64,000 nt of DNA from Helichrysum umbraculigerum (lineage: Eukaryota > Streptophyta > Magnoliopsida > Asterales > Asteraceae): assembly GCA_949592205.1 (NCBI GenBank), contig CATIUR010000003.1, positions 161,995,759 through 162,059,758 of the forward strand, written 5' to 3'. Each line of letters opens with the position of its first letter. Position 1 is the stretch's first letter. The position numbers were made by a program, and so were the translations under genes. Of this stretch, positions 1 through 9,205 are shown piece by piece. The notes beneath the pieces were generated by a model, which saw nothing but the letters and a program-made list of their open reading frames with translations, was not told the DNA's origin and did not search any database.

Positions 1-64
1 TGATTTAAATATGTTCGTAAATGATGTTTTTTCCGTTCTGCTAATAATAAACGTCTTGCATTAG

Positions 65-2143
65 GTGAGGCTAAAGCGAGAGCATCTGAATACAGCCAAA
101 TTTGAGGCTGATAATGGATTAGATCCAATGCTGGATCTGGCTTTGGTTGGATCAGAGTGGCAATTCAGGATTCAAAGTCGAGCAACTAAATGGCAGGACA
201 ATTTGGTAGTCACATCCACACGTTCTGTTGAACAGGATGTTCTTTCACCCTCTGAGGTACTATTTTTTAAGTGATGATGGTAGTTTAGTTTCTGGCATAT
301 ATTCTTTTGAATTGATAATATGTAATTTACTTAGCATTAACCAAAGTAGAAGGCGATACTCAAGAGTCAAGAGTGCACATGAAAGCGTGTACTATTCAAG
401 CATAGTTATGGTAATGGATACAAACTAAAAAAATAGAAACCAGAATAAGCAATATTTTTATCACGTAACTTGCAGTTTCCATTGAAAAAGCTATCCTGGA
501 GAGTTAGAAATAGTTAATATAAACTATAGATAGAAATAATGGGAGTCTAATGCCAACTTTTTTATTTCCACTTGTGGTAAATGGTAGAAAAATACTGGAA
601 ACCTACAAAAGGTTATGCACGTTTTGTTCCATCGCATTACGGATCATGACATTTAATAAATCTTGGAGTGTGTGCATTGTTGGTACATGCTAGGACCACT
701 TGTTATCTTGGGCAGGTAAACATTCAAGTGCATGAAATATTTGTTAGTGCCTTGAAAGTGTATATTTATTTGATTAAAGAAATCCCATCGAAAGTAGAAA
801 TCTGAATATACACTAACACTAACACTACCCAATCCCACCGAGGGCGGGATATGGGGGAGGTAAGATGTCCGAATATATTCTATAATAATACAGTGCTAGC
901 AAAAGTTCTAGGAGATTGTTTGACTATATGTCGATCTTCCAAATAACCTTTCAACAAAAGCACTAAGGATTCTTGCGGGCTAAGATCGATACTGTTAGTT
1001 CATTCGTAATGATGATAGGAAACTTGTAGTATGAATTTGTGTTCAAGCCCGTGATTTATGTGGTGGATATCTCTTTTTTCCATTACTATTCTCCTTATTT
1101 ATGTTTGAATTTGTTTTTTAAACCTTAATCATGTTTTGTGTTCTTTATCGGAAGGCTGCTAGAGTGTTTGAGAGTCAATTGGCGGAATCTATCTTAGAAG
1201 GGGATGGTCAACTGGCATTTAAAAAGCTTGCAACAGCAACACTTGAGACACTTATGCCAAGAATAGAAGGAAAGGGTGAATTCGGACATGCAAGATGGAG
1301 ACTTGTGTATGCACCGCAGATCCCTAGCTTGCTTTCTGTCGATCCAACTGTTGATCCCCTTAAGTCTCTTGCCAGCAATATTTCATTTGGTACGGAGGTT
1401 GAAATCCAGTTGGGTAAACGCCTTCAGGTAAGTTGCTACATACTAATAACATCAGAGATTATTAATATTGGTACATAGAAACTCGAGGAGTTTTCATAGT
1501 CGAGGTGGCAATTCTTACCCATTTATGTATGAATGGGGTGATTAAGGTTATGCTTCATCTAACTGGTAAAATTAATAAAGCTAGCTTGAAGAAACAGGTC
1601 AAATGGGTTGAACACATTATACGGGTTGAGTGTTAACTGTTTTTTTCCTTTTTATTATAAATAATTATTTTATTCAAAAAAGATAGTTTCATTATTTTAT
1701 TGTTATATAATATATTGTAATCATATTTGACACCCTTTTTGTATAAGCAAATTGAAATAAATCAGCCAAAGAGTGTTTGGGGTTAAATTCAGCAATATCA
1801 AAAAATTGCCTATATTGACCCGTACCCATTTGACCCCGTTATAAGGGTTTGCTACAAAGAAATGGTGATGTTTAGTTCCCATGTGTCTTATAAACTCGAA
1901 ACAGGAGTTTAGGGAGTTCAAATTAAATTCCTAAATCCTTCTGCCAAAGAAAGAATTAGGATAAATGTAATTTCCCAGTATCTGGTGGTTTTGCAGGCAT
2001 CTGTGGTGAGACAGATGAAGGATTCAGAGATGGCAATGCAATGGACGTTGATCTACCAGCTAACAAGCAGATTACGCCTCCTTCTACAGTCCGCTCCATC
2101 TAAGCGTATGCTTTTCGAATACTCCACTACATCACAAGACTGA
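65..2143 (+). CDS. TIC236: TIC236, last three coding exons (TamB/DUF490 C-terminus)
   Basis: The 3' end of a multi-exon gene whose 5' part lies left of the window. The exons are 65-256, 1155-1427 and 1997-2143. Each is a multiple of three (64, 91 and 48 codons plus TGA), so all introns are phase 0. Each is bounded by AG and GT, with GTAAGT after 1427 and TTTTGCAG before 1997. Recognisable stretches are KREHLNTAKFEADNG, ARVFESQLAESILEGDGQLA, PRIEGKGEFGHARWRLVYAP and the terminal RLLLQSAPSKRMLFEYST followed by TSQD. I recognise these as the C-terminus of plant TIC236 (Arabidopsis EMB2410), a TamB-like protein of the chloroplast inner envelope that bridges the TOC and TIC import complexes. No stop or frameshift is visible in the exons, so the gene is probably functional. 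The assignment is from memory of the family. Confidence 0.85.
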
Positions 2144-2223
2144 TTTTGTAGTTCCTCAATTGTGTAAAAATGTAGGTTTCTTTTTCACTTTCATTCTTTC
2201 ACAAAAGGTTTCATCTCTCGAAT

Positions 2224-2303
2224 ACATAATCAGGAGAGAGATGATCTGTAAAATTATGTACATAATAATCAGGAGAGAGATGATCTGTAAAATTATGTAC
2301 ATA
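2224..2303. repeat. 39-bp tandem duplication in the TIC236 3' region
   Basis: Two head-to-tail copies of a 39-bp unit; CAGGAGAGAGATGATCTG starts at 2231 and again at 2270. They lie 80-160 bases after the TIC236 stop, so probably in or just past its 3' UTR. Confidence 0.8.
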
Positions 2304-2533
2304 TGGCGTTATTCTTTGGTTCGTAAGTTTTAATTTTGGTTTACAAGTAGCCCAATGGTTTCGTTACACTAGAATTTTGCTAATTAGAAAAGCAAATTAG
2401 ATAATGATCTTTCATGTTACTCATTAACTAGTCTCCTATGTAAAATTAGTGAGCTGCTGTTGCGCTTGCATATGTTCATTCTGTAGTATTTTAATTGTTT
2501 CCATCGGGTAGTTTGACGCAATATCCCTTGCAG

Positions 2534-2730
2534 CATAAGAATATTGATTTAAAGGTTATCAAAAACTGGGCTAAACAGATTCTTCTAGGGTTGGATTATT
2601 CTCAGTCATGATCTGCCGAATTATTCATAGAGATTTGAAGTGTCATAACATAATTGTGAACTTAAATTATCAAGTAGTGAAAATTGGGGATTTAGGAATT
2701 GCAACCCTGATGGCTGATGGGGCCATATCC
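2534..2730 (+). pseudogene. WNK-type protein kinase exon fragment, broken
   Basis: An acceptor-like TTGCAG ends at 2533. The next codons read KVIKNWAKQILLGLDY and then reach TGA at about 2609. A second frame resumes at 2620 with IIHRDLKCHNIIVN, followed by VKIGDLGIATLM. The HRDLK catalytic loop followed by GDLG, with Cys after the Lys, matches the kinase core of plant WNK (with no lysine) kinases. The frame change plus the stop make it non-functional. Keeping the splice acceptor suggests a copied genomic piece rather than a retroposed mRNA. No other kinase exons were seen nearby. Confidence 0.7.
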
Positions 2731-2779
2731 TTTCAAATCTTTCATGTAGAAAGATGCAAAACTACATTCTATAACTCAC

Positions 2780-3290
2780 TTAGCTAGATACTTATATCTT
2801 TATTTATTTATTTAGAATGATCATTATCAATATCAAATTATCAAATTATAATAAGATATACTTTATATATGATAAGATAAGATATCTTTACTTTATATTA
2901 TAAAATATAAAATAAAATCTAAATAATAATAACAGGTACAAATAGTAAATCGAGGTACCCATTCTATGACAAATCTTACCTTTCCCTCTGTTTTGGTCCC
3001 TTTAGTAGGCCTAGTATTTCCGGCAATCGCAATAGCTTTTTTATTTCTTCATATTCAAAAAAACAAAATTGTTTAGAGGCGAGGGCACAAAATATCATCT
3101 ATTTTTTTTTAACTGACGCTTGTATCATAACACAGATATCCATTTAGCAAAATTTGGTATATTTGGTATAAGTGGCTTCCGCCGAAAATCTTCCAAAAAT
3201 GCTATATTCTAGCTATTTTCAAATAGACCCATGTGGTCTCAAGAAGCACTGTGAATTCCCCGTGGTGCCCAATATTGAGCATTTCGTGCA
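2780..3290 (+). other. Nuclear insertion of plastid DNA (accD-psaI-ycf4 spacer region)
   Basis: AT-rich sequence before 2966 resembles the plastid accD-psaI spacer, including AACAGGTACAAATAGTAAAT near 2932. Sequence after 3076 resembles the psaI-ycf4 spacer, including TAAGTGGCTTCCGCCGAAAA near 3170. A whole psaI frame lies between them. The edges are approximate. Neither accD nor ycf4 coding sequence is visible, so this is a small fragment. It sits between a kinase fragment and the GRF gene fragment, showing that this interval has collected foreign pieces. Confidence 0.7.
2966..3076 (+). pseudogene. psaI: psaI copy (photosystem I subunit VIII) in nuclear plastid DNA
   Basis: A 36-codon frame from ATG to TAG, too short for most ORF tables. 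It contains FPSVLVPLVGLVFPAIAIA and ends HIQKNKIV, the single membrane helix and basic tail of PsaI. In plastids PsaI is a small thylakoid subunit of photosystem I that helps hold PsaL. The length equals the usual plastid length and no stop is present. Two or three residues in the helix and tail look like C-to-T type changes from the plastid form, as expected of a decaying nuclear copy. No plant promoter or transit peptide is visible, so I treat it as a non-functional transfer. Confidence 0.75.
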
Positions 3291-3297
3291 TGGTAAA

Positions 3298-3298
3298 A

Positions 3299-3335
<37 letters not shown>

Positions 3336-3336
3336 T
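3298..3336. repeat. (ATA)n microsatellite
   Basis: About a dozen ATA units at the right edge of the plastid-derived segment. Confidence 0.9.
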
Positions 3337-3746
3337 ATAGAGACTGGTTTTTTTGTTAATAAAAATATAAAGACAAAATTTTTCAATCCAGTTTGGTTCT
3401 CATGAGAACAAAATACAATATTGAATACGTTTTTGGGTACCTTGTGTTATAATAGCCCATATGACCCAAGCCCAAAAGGGCAAAAACTAAACCCAAACTG
3501 CCGAAATAGCGACAAAACAAAAACTGTAGTAATCTACCATACAAAATCTGATCTCCTTCCAGTCTCTCAGCTGGAGACTTGGTTTTCCGTGGAGAATTAT
3601 TTGATAATTGATATAGAAGCTTTTTGCTGTGTGTAATGATGATCATAGATTGAGGATGATTGTTTCATGTTGAAATGAATCTTGTTTGTATGAGCCCACA
3701 TGAGTATCTACTATTTATGTTTTGTATTCAAATTGTTATTTTGAAG

Positions 3747-3824
3747 GTTATTTAGGGAGTTGAAATTAATCCTTCTACCAAAGACTAGAAGGAAAAATGT
3801 ATCGTTTTTGGTGGTTTTGCAGGC
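3747..3824 (+). repeat. Degenerate copy of the TIC236 last-intron tail
   Basis: TTTAGGGAGTTGAAATTAAT, then CCTTCTACCAAAGA and TGGTGGTTTTGCAGGCA, repeat in the same order the end of the intron at 1908-1999. That intron has TTTAGGGAGTTCAAATTAAA, CCTTCTGCCAAAGA and TGGTGGTTTTGCAGGCA. The similarity stops just after the AG. The copy abuts the end of the GRF frame on the other strand. Confidence 0.6.
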
Positions 3825-4105
3825 AACTTACAGAAAAAATGCTTTGGAATAATCTCAGTCAATCTTGTACGCATGACGGGATCAACCCAACCAACAAATC
3901 GGCAATTGGAGCTCTCTTGGGGACATCCATAGAACCTTCGACCTGGATTTAACAATGTCCATGAAGTTCGTACAATTGCATCACGTCCGCACCAACACAT
4001 AACCATGATGAATCTTGATTTTTTAATCGCAAAATTATGGTTTATGTGTAGTTGAAAATGTGGTATGATAACGGTAACAACAAGCTTACAAGGAAACGGG
4101 TACAA
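3785..4105 (-). CDS. GRF-type zinc-finger protein fragment
   Basis: A 106-codon frame on the minus strand. From the Met at about 4006 it reads MVMCWCGRDAIVRTSW, then NPGRRFYGCP, then CRFVGWVDP. The spaced Cys residues and the GRRFYGC...C-F-GW core are the plant GRF zinc finger, a DNA- or RNA-binding module named for its Gly-Arg-Phe residues and often found in short plant proteins of unknown role. The first 33 residues look like untranslated leader, so the likely start is near 4006. A GTAAGT donor on the minus strand (plus 3826-3831) suggests that the last residues are intron and that a further exon is missing or lies elsewhere. It may be a gene relic. Its end touches the duplicated TIC236 intron tail. 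Confidence 0.55.
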   Translation of the reverse strand: MYPFPCKLVVTVIIPHFQLHINHNFAIKKSRFIMVMCWCGRDAIVRTSWTLLNPGRRFYGCPQESSNCRFVGWVDPVMRTRLTEIIPKHFFCKLPAKPPKTIHFSF

Positions 4106-4621
4106 GTCTCTGTAAAAGTATGAGAGAGGGAGTGCAAGTGTAAAATGACTGATATGCCCTCACGTGAGTAGCACATGGTGTGACTTAACGGGCCGTGAAA
4201 AATTAGACTATTTAAATAATTACTTTCGTATAGTAGTGAACATAAATAGCTTTATGAAAGTAAGGACTCCCTCTGGACAAATTGCGAATGCCCATGGACG
4301 ATTTAAATACTCAACATATTTATGGATGAGTTATTTATATAAAGATATGTTTAAAGAGTATTTTGTTTTACATATGATTATATTTTTTTTATTTGCCTAA
4401 TTTCGCGAAAATAAGAGGCTTATCGCAAAAAGAATGCAACTATCAAACTATATTTTTAATGACAGCTAAAAATTAAATAAAGATTAATGTTATTGTCTTA
4501 TTGAAAATATTTATACCATTAAATTACGGGCCGTATGGTAGTATAATTATAGATACTTACTCAGTCTCGTTCGACTCGTTTCCCAAAAATTCCCAAAACA
4601 AAAAAAAACCCTAACATAAAT
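4106..4621. other. Intergenic, between divergently placed GRF fragment and 4622 ORF
   Basis: AT-rich DNA separating two divergent frames. A short leader with AACCCTAACATAAAT directly precedes the ATG at 4622. No convincing TATA box can be singled out, and no repeat or RNA gene was seen. Confidence 0.4.
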
Positions 4622-4960
4622 ATGCTGATCGACGAAAAGAAACTGACGGATTGGATGAACACGACGACTCCTACTGAGAGATTGAAGCAATGGAAAGAGA
4701 TGCTTGATTTACTTGGTTTCTTTAGGGTTCATACCACAGCTTTCGTCAAGGGCGAACATCTCCTATTTGGTGACGATGACGATGAAATCGAAAACCTAAT
4801 GAAAACAAAAACAAAAACATCAGCAACTAGCAGTAAACGCAAAGAAAAGGTTCAGTCATCCGATGTTACTACTCCTAGCCGTAAACGCAAACAAAATGAT
4901 GATGATGAACCGAAGAAGAAGATGAACAGCCACATCTATTTTCCAGATGACGATGAATAG
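4622..4960 (+). CDS. Hypothetical small acidic/basic protein, 112 aa
   Basis: An uninterrupted ATG-to-TAG frame. Residues 1-48 form a probable helical segment with LTDWMNTTTPTERLKQWKEM followed by hydrophobic residues. Residues 50-60 are acidic (GDDDDEIE). Residues 62-100 are rich in Lys, Ser and Thr, with two SRKRK-like clusters that could act as nuclear localisation signals. The C-terminus is acidic again. I do not recognise the family. Codon use looks gene-like, and the charged-tail layout is more ordered than in random frames nearby. It could be a species-specific gene or a first exon. Its neighbours give no functional hint. Confidence 0.4.
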   Translation: MLIDEKKLTDWMNTTTPTERLKQWKEMLDLLGFFRVHTTAFVKGEHLLFGDDDDEIENLMKTKTKTSATSSKRKEKVQSSDVTTPSRKRKQNDDDEPKKKMNSHIYFPDDDE

Positions 4961-5090
4961 TATTAGTATTATATTGTTAATAGAACTTAGATATGTGTTT
5001 GTTTTAATACTTTTTGGGTTTAATTGCTTTACGTTTTTATTTGTTGATGAACTTAAAAAATACTCCTATAATATCTGTTGTTTCTAATAT

Positions 5091-5222
5091 GGGTGGTGAT
5101 TTGTACACCACCAAAAATTAGCCATACATCACTAAAGCTGCTTTACAGTGCTGTACAGTACAACATTACAATACATAAAAATGGTGTATGTCTAATTTTT
5201 GGTGGTGTACAAATCACCACCC
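5091..5222. mobile_element. 132-bp MITE with perfect 31-bp inverted repeats
   Basis: It begins GGGTGGTGATTTGTACACCA and ends with the exact reverse complement. The match is perfect over 31 bases and near-perfect for about ten more. The 9-bp word TTCTAATAT occurs at 5082-5090 and again at 5223-5231, a target-site duplication. A 9-bp duplication with long inverted repeats points to a Mutator-like (MULE) origin. It has no coding capacity. Confidence 0.9.
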
Positions 5223-5391
5223 TTCTAATATGGGTGCTTATTGTGATTACAAAAACTATGGCATTACAAACACAGGCGGAAGTGCAAAAGTAGCATTTGC
5301 TACACATGATATTTTATATTTAATTAAAAAAATTTGTTTAATATGTCTTAGAGAGATGTGATCAAGGAAGTACACCATTTTTGTAGAGTAT

Positions 5392-6103
5392 GGAAGAACC
5401 ACTAAAATGGTGTCATGTGTACAAAACCCATATAAAATCCATTTACCCAACTTAAATATCTCACAAACGATAAATCGAAAAATTATGAAAATTGCACCAT
5501 TAGATTCAGCGTTTGATCCTCTTCGATTTGCCGTCCATCAAAGCATACTTTCGACGATTTTTTTTTTCTTCATTTTTTGGTGGGTTTCACACTTTACTAA
5601 CACATGTGTTAAAGTGTTTCGTTTAGGGTTTAAGGTTGGGGTTTGAGGTTTTGGGTTTAGGGTTTGGGGTTTGGTGTTTAGGGTTTTTGCCAAAACCCTA
5701 AACACCAAACCCCAAACCCCAAACCTTAAACCCTAAACGCTTTACGAATCTCTAAACCCTAAATCTTAATAAACCCTAAACCTTAAACCCTACTAAACCC
5801 TAAACCCTCCTAAACCCTATTAAACCTAAACCCTAAACCCTATTATACTTAAATTAAATGTTTAACCAAATATTAACACATGTGTTAGCAATTTATAAAA
5901 CCCACCTTAAAACGTGGAAAAAAAATTCGTCGAAAGTATGTCTTGATAGACGGCAAATCGAAGAGGATCAAACGCTGAATCTAATGGTGCAATTTTCATA
6001 AATTTTCCATTTGTCGTTTGTGAGATATTTAAGTTAGGGGGTAAATGGTTTTTACATGTGAGCATCCTCTTTGTACACATGGCACACTTCCATTGGTATT
6101 TCC
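5392..6103. mobile_element. Fold-back element A with telomere-like loop
   Basis: The two arms, about 5392-5610 and 5880-6103, are inverted copies sharing ATCTCACAAACGATAAATCG, CCTCTTCGATTTGCCGTC and AACACATGTGTTA. The loop between them is filled with TTTAGGG-like units that switch strand near 5690, so the loop is itself palindromic. The outer ends (GGAAGAACCA... against GGAAATACCA...) are less alike. I found no clean target duplication. A second copy lies at 7945-8580. It is probably a non-autonomous DNA transposon. Confidence 0.75.
5630..5850. repeat. Interstitial telomere-like repeats, palindromic
   Basis: Degenerate GTTTAGGG, GGTTTGGG and GGTTTAAGG units run on the plus strand to about 5690. 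AACCCTAAA and AACCCCAAA units run from there to about 5850. The centre, around GGGTTTTTGCCAAAACCC, folds back on itself. The units are irregular, unlike a true telomere. Confidence 0.85.
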
Positions 6104-6169
6104 ATTCTTTTAAAAATCTTTGTACTCTAATGAACTTTTCTCATGTCTTACATTTTACATGTGTAAATA

Positions 6170-6844
6170 GGGTAATTAATCAAAATGACATTTTTTTGAA
6201 GACTATATATCGATTTGCCCACAAAAAAAAAAATTGACGATATACCCCCGGAATTCGCAAATCGCAAATTTGCGTTTGCGATCCCGTGATTTGCTTTTGC
6301 GATCCGTTGACTGACCGAGCCGTGGCTGAGACAACAGTGCCATCTATGCCCGAGAAATACTCATTTACCTATTAAACTATGCAATTCGGATATCGCAAGT
6401 ATTTCTCAGGCATAGGTAAATCGCAAATCGCAAATTTGCGATTTGCGATGGCACCTTTTTCTCGGGAACTAGGCAAACGGCTCGGTCACGGCTCGAGAAC
6501 TAGGCAAACGGCAAGTATTTCTCGGGCATAGGCAAATCGTAAATTTGCAATTTGCGAGTTGCGATTTGCGATGGCACATGTTTCTCCACATAGGCAAACG
6601 GCTAGGTCATGACTCGGGAACTAGGCAAACGGCAAGTATTTCTCGGGCATAGGCAAATCGCAAACCGCAAATTTGCGATTTGCTATTTGCGATGGCACTG
6701 GTGTCTCGGCCACGGCTCGATCAGTGAACGGATCGCAAATCGCAAATTTGCGATTTGCGAATTCATGGGGTGTATCGTCAATTTTTTTTTCCGTGAGCAA
6801 ATCGATATATAGTCTTAAAAAAGTGGCATTATGATTAATTTCCC
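6170..6844. mobile_element. Palindromic MULE-like element with GCAAATCGC arrays
   Basis: The left end (GGGTAATTAATCAAAATG, then GACTATATATCGATTTG) is matched by the inverted right end near 6770-6844. The flanks GTGTAAATA and CTGAAAATA agree at 7 of 9 positions, a possible worn 9-bp target duplication. Inside are many copies of GCAAATCGCAAATTTGCG, itself a palindrome, plus about three units of roughly 120-130 bp carrying GTATTTCTCGGGCATAGGCA. No protein is encoded. Confidence 0.7.
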
Positions 6845-6980
6845 CTGAAAATATTGTGAAACTTATCCTATTCCAACTTAATTGGATCCATCATTATTGA
6901 AAAAGCCCAAATACAATTTAAATAAGCCCATGCAACTCTCATTTTAGTGTATAAAACGTGCACTTTCAGGAAAAAAAATA

Positions 6981-6981
<1 letters not shown>

Positions 6982-7042
<61 letters not shown>
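6982..7042. repeat. (AAT)n microsatellite
   Basis: About twenty AAT units with one interruption (ACT). Confidence 0.9.
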
Positions 7043-7097
7043 AAAACTTAATAATTATAAATAGTAAATATCAATAAGGACGGTGAAGAAGTTTAGT

Positions 7098-7173
7098 GAG
7101 TCGTCGGTACATTTGTTTTCTTACAAAACCCTCTTGAGTCGTCGGTACATTTGTTTTCTTACAAAACCCTCTT
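7098..7173. repeat. Perfect 38-bp tandem duplication
   Basis: GAGTCGTCGGTACATTTG starts at 7098 and again at 7136. The two 38-base units are identical, so the duplication is recent. Confidence 0.9.
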
Positions 7174-7944
7174 GTGTGACTCGGATGAAGTTTATATGCT
7201 TAAATTTTTTGCAACCCCCGATATTTATTCCTAGCTCCGCCACTGATTACAAAATTGATTAAACACTGTTTGTTAATTAAGCGATTAGGGTTTACTATAA
7301 GTTGAATACGTTGCGGATGACTTTCAACCCTGTTGACCCATTAGCGATGTAACTTGACGAAATCAGCTTATTTATTGGTAAAATGAGTCAAAATGGTTTT
7401 CTGTTTTGAAGAGTATGAAACAGCTTGTAAAAATCTTTTATTTTCTTAATTCGTATTGATAATTTGAAGGATCAAGGATCACGTTGCAGATAACTCCAGC
7501 CCATGATCCAAATTTTGAATTTAACTGAAACATACAAATCAATGTTCATTTGGCTCATTTTCATCGCATGACAAAAACTGAAAGCTTCATTGTATGTACT
7601 ATCCATAGACGCTATCTATAAAAATTACTACAATGTTTCGACCTAGTCTAAATCATCAATGATTAATAAGACACATAAACCTCAAAAGGTCATACCACCT
7701 AAACCTAAATTATTATAAAAAGAAAAGTACTACGACTAATTAAAAATATCATTTGATTAGGTAGTGTTTCCTTGACTTGGTCCTACACTAAAAATATTAT
7801 TTGGCCACATTTCATTATTCTAACGGATATTCTATAAAATAACATACAAACTAAATAAACAAACTATTAAGTTTCCACTTAAAAGGATGTATAATTATTC
7901 ATAGTAGAGTTTTAATGAGTACATCAATTTTGAGTGAGAATAAG
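7174..7944. other. Gene-free intergenic stretch
   Basis: AT-rich DNA with stops in all frames. No repeat, RNA gene or conserved motif was recognised. Confidence 0.5.
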
Positions 7945-8580
7945 GGAATCAATCTTTCATCAAATATTCATTTCCCCAACATTTTTGAAACTCAAATATC
8001 TCACAAACGGTAAGTCGAAAAATTATTAAAATTGCACCATAAAATTCAGCGTTTTCTCCTCTTCGATTTGCTGTCCCTCAAGGCATGCTTTTGACAACTT
8101 TTTTTTTTCTTTTCATTTTTTGATGGGTTTTACAAATTAGTAACACATGTGTTAGTGATTAGTTGTACATTTGATTTGTGGTTAGGGTTAGGGCTAGGGT
8201 TTAGGATTGGGGTTTAGCATGGTTTAGAGTTAGGGTTTAGCATGGTTTAATATGATTTAGGGTTTAAAGTTTTGTAAAACGTTTAGGGTTTGGGGTTTGG
8301 GGTTAGAGTTAGGGGTTGGGGTTTCGGGGCGAAACCCCAAACCCCCAACCCTAAACCCTTAACGCAACACTTTAACACATGTGTTAGTAATTGTGAAACC
8401 CACAAAAAAAGATGGAAAAAAAAAACTCGTCAAAAGTATGTCTTAAGGGACCGCAAATCGAAGAGGAGAAAAGGCTGAATTTAATGGTGCAATTTTCATA
8501 ATTTTTCGATTTGTCGTTTGTGAGATAATTGATGTTAGGGGTAAATAGGTTTTGTACATTTGAAGATATCATTGGTTTCC
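7945..8580. mobile_element. Fold-back element B with telomere-like loop
   Basis: A second copy of the 5392-6103 element. The arms at about 7980-8150 and 8370-8560 share ATCTCACAAACGGTAAGTCG, TCCTCTTCGATTTGC and AACACATGTGTTA with element A. The loop (about 8175-8365) holds GGTTAGGG/GGTTTAGGG-like units that invert at a GGGGCGAAACCCC centre. The copies differ at many sites, so they were not produced by one recent duplication. Confidence 0.75.
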
Positions 8581-9205
8581 TCATTCTTACACAAATTTAT
8601 ATTCTTATTTGAACTCCACCCTAATTATTTAATGTATTATAGTTGTTTTATATTCATTTGCAACATAAGACATGTGATCATTTGTCAAACTATGACATGA
8701 AATTGTATATTTATATTGATCTCAAAATATCCTAAATTGTGACTAAACTTTATGATGATCGAGTTCGAATACAAGATTGAGCTTGAAACACACAATGTGT
8801 CAAGTTCTAGTTGGCTTGAATTCTTACCAAGATTCTTAAACCCTATGTATGCGATAATTGGGTCCAATGTTATCAAGCACGAACCTTTCACGAGCCATGT
8901 TTGAGCTAGCACCAAAAAGACTCAATTATCGAATTGGTTTTAAGTTTAGCCAAGAGGTTCAACAAAACCTGTTAACTTGGTGATATGTACATATAGTTCT
9001 GCAAAAAAAATCAAGTTTTCTGCAACTTTTTGTCCCAATTTACTTTAATTCCTTCCATATGTCCACAATCTATCATAATGGATCCCAAAATTTGTTCATA
9101 TAGAATTGCCAATCACAAACCAAAGAACTTACAGCTCGAATTACAACCAATATATATATAGATTCGTAAAAACGTTAATAACCAACAACGATCAAATAGA
9201 TTTTA
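8581..9205. other. Gene-free intergenic stretch
   Basis: No credible coding frame; a 76-codon frame on the minus strand has no recognisable motif. The stretch ends with TAGATTTTA (9197-9205), the left target duplication of the next element. Confidence 0.5.

Noticed and set aside
3172..3405. 77-codon frame spanning the ATA microsatellite
   Set aside because: The poly-Ile run is the microsatellite, and the flanks are plastid-spacer DNA.
5630..5850. True chromosome end or telomere array
   Set aside because: The units are irregular, run in both orientations and sit in the loop of an inverted-repeat element that occurs twice.
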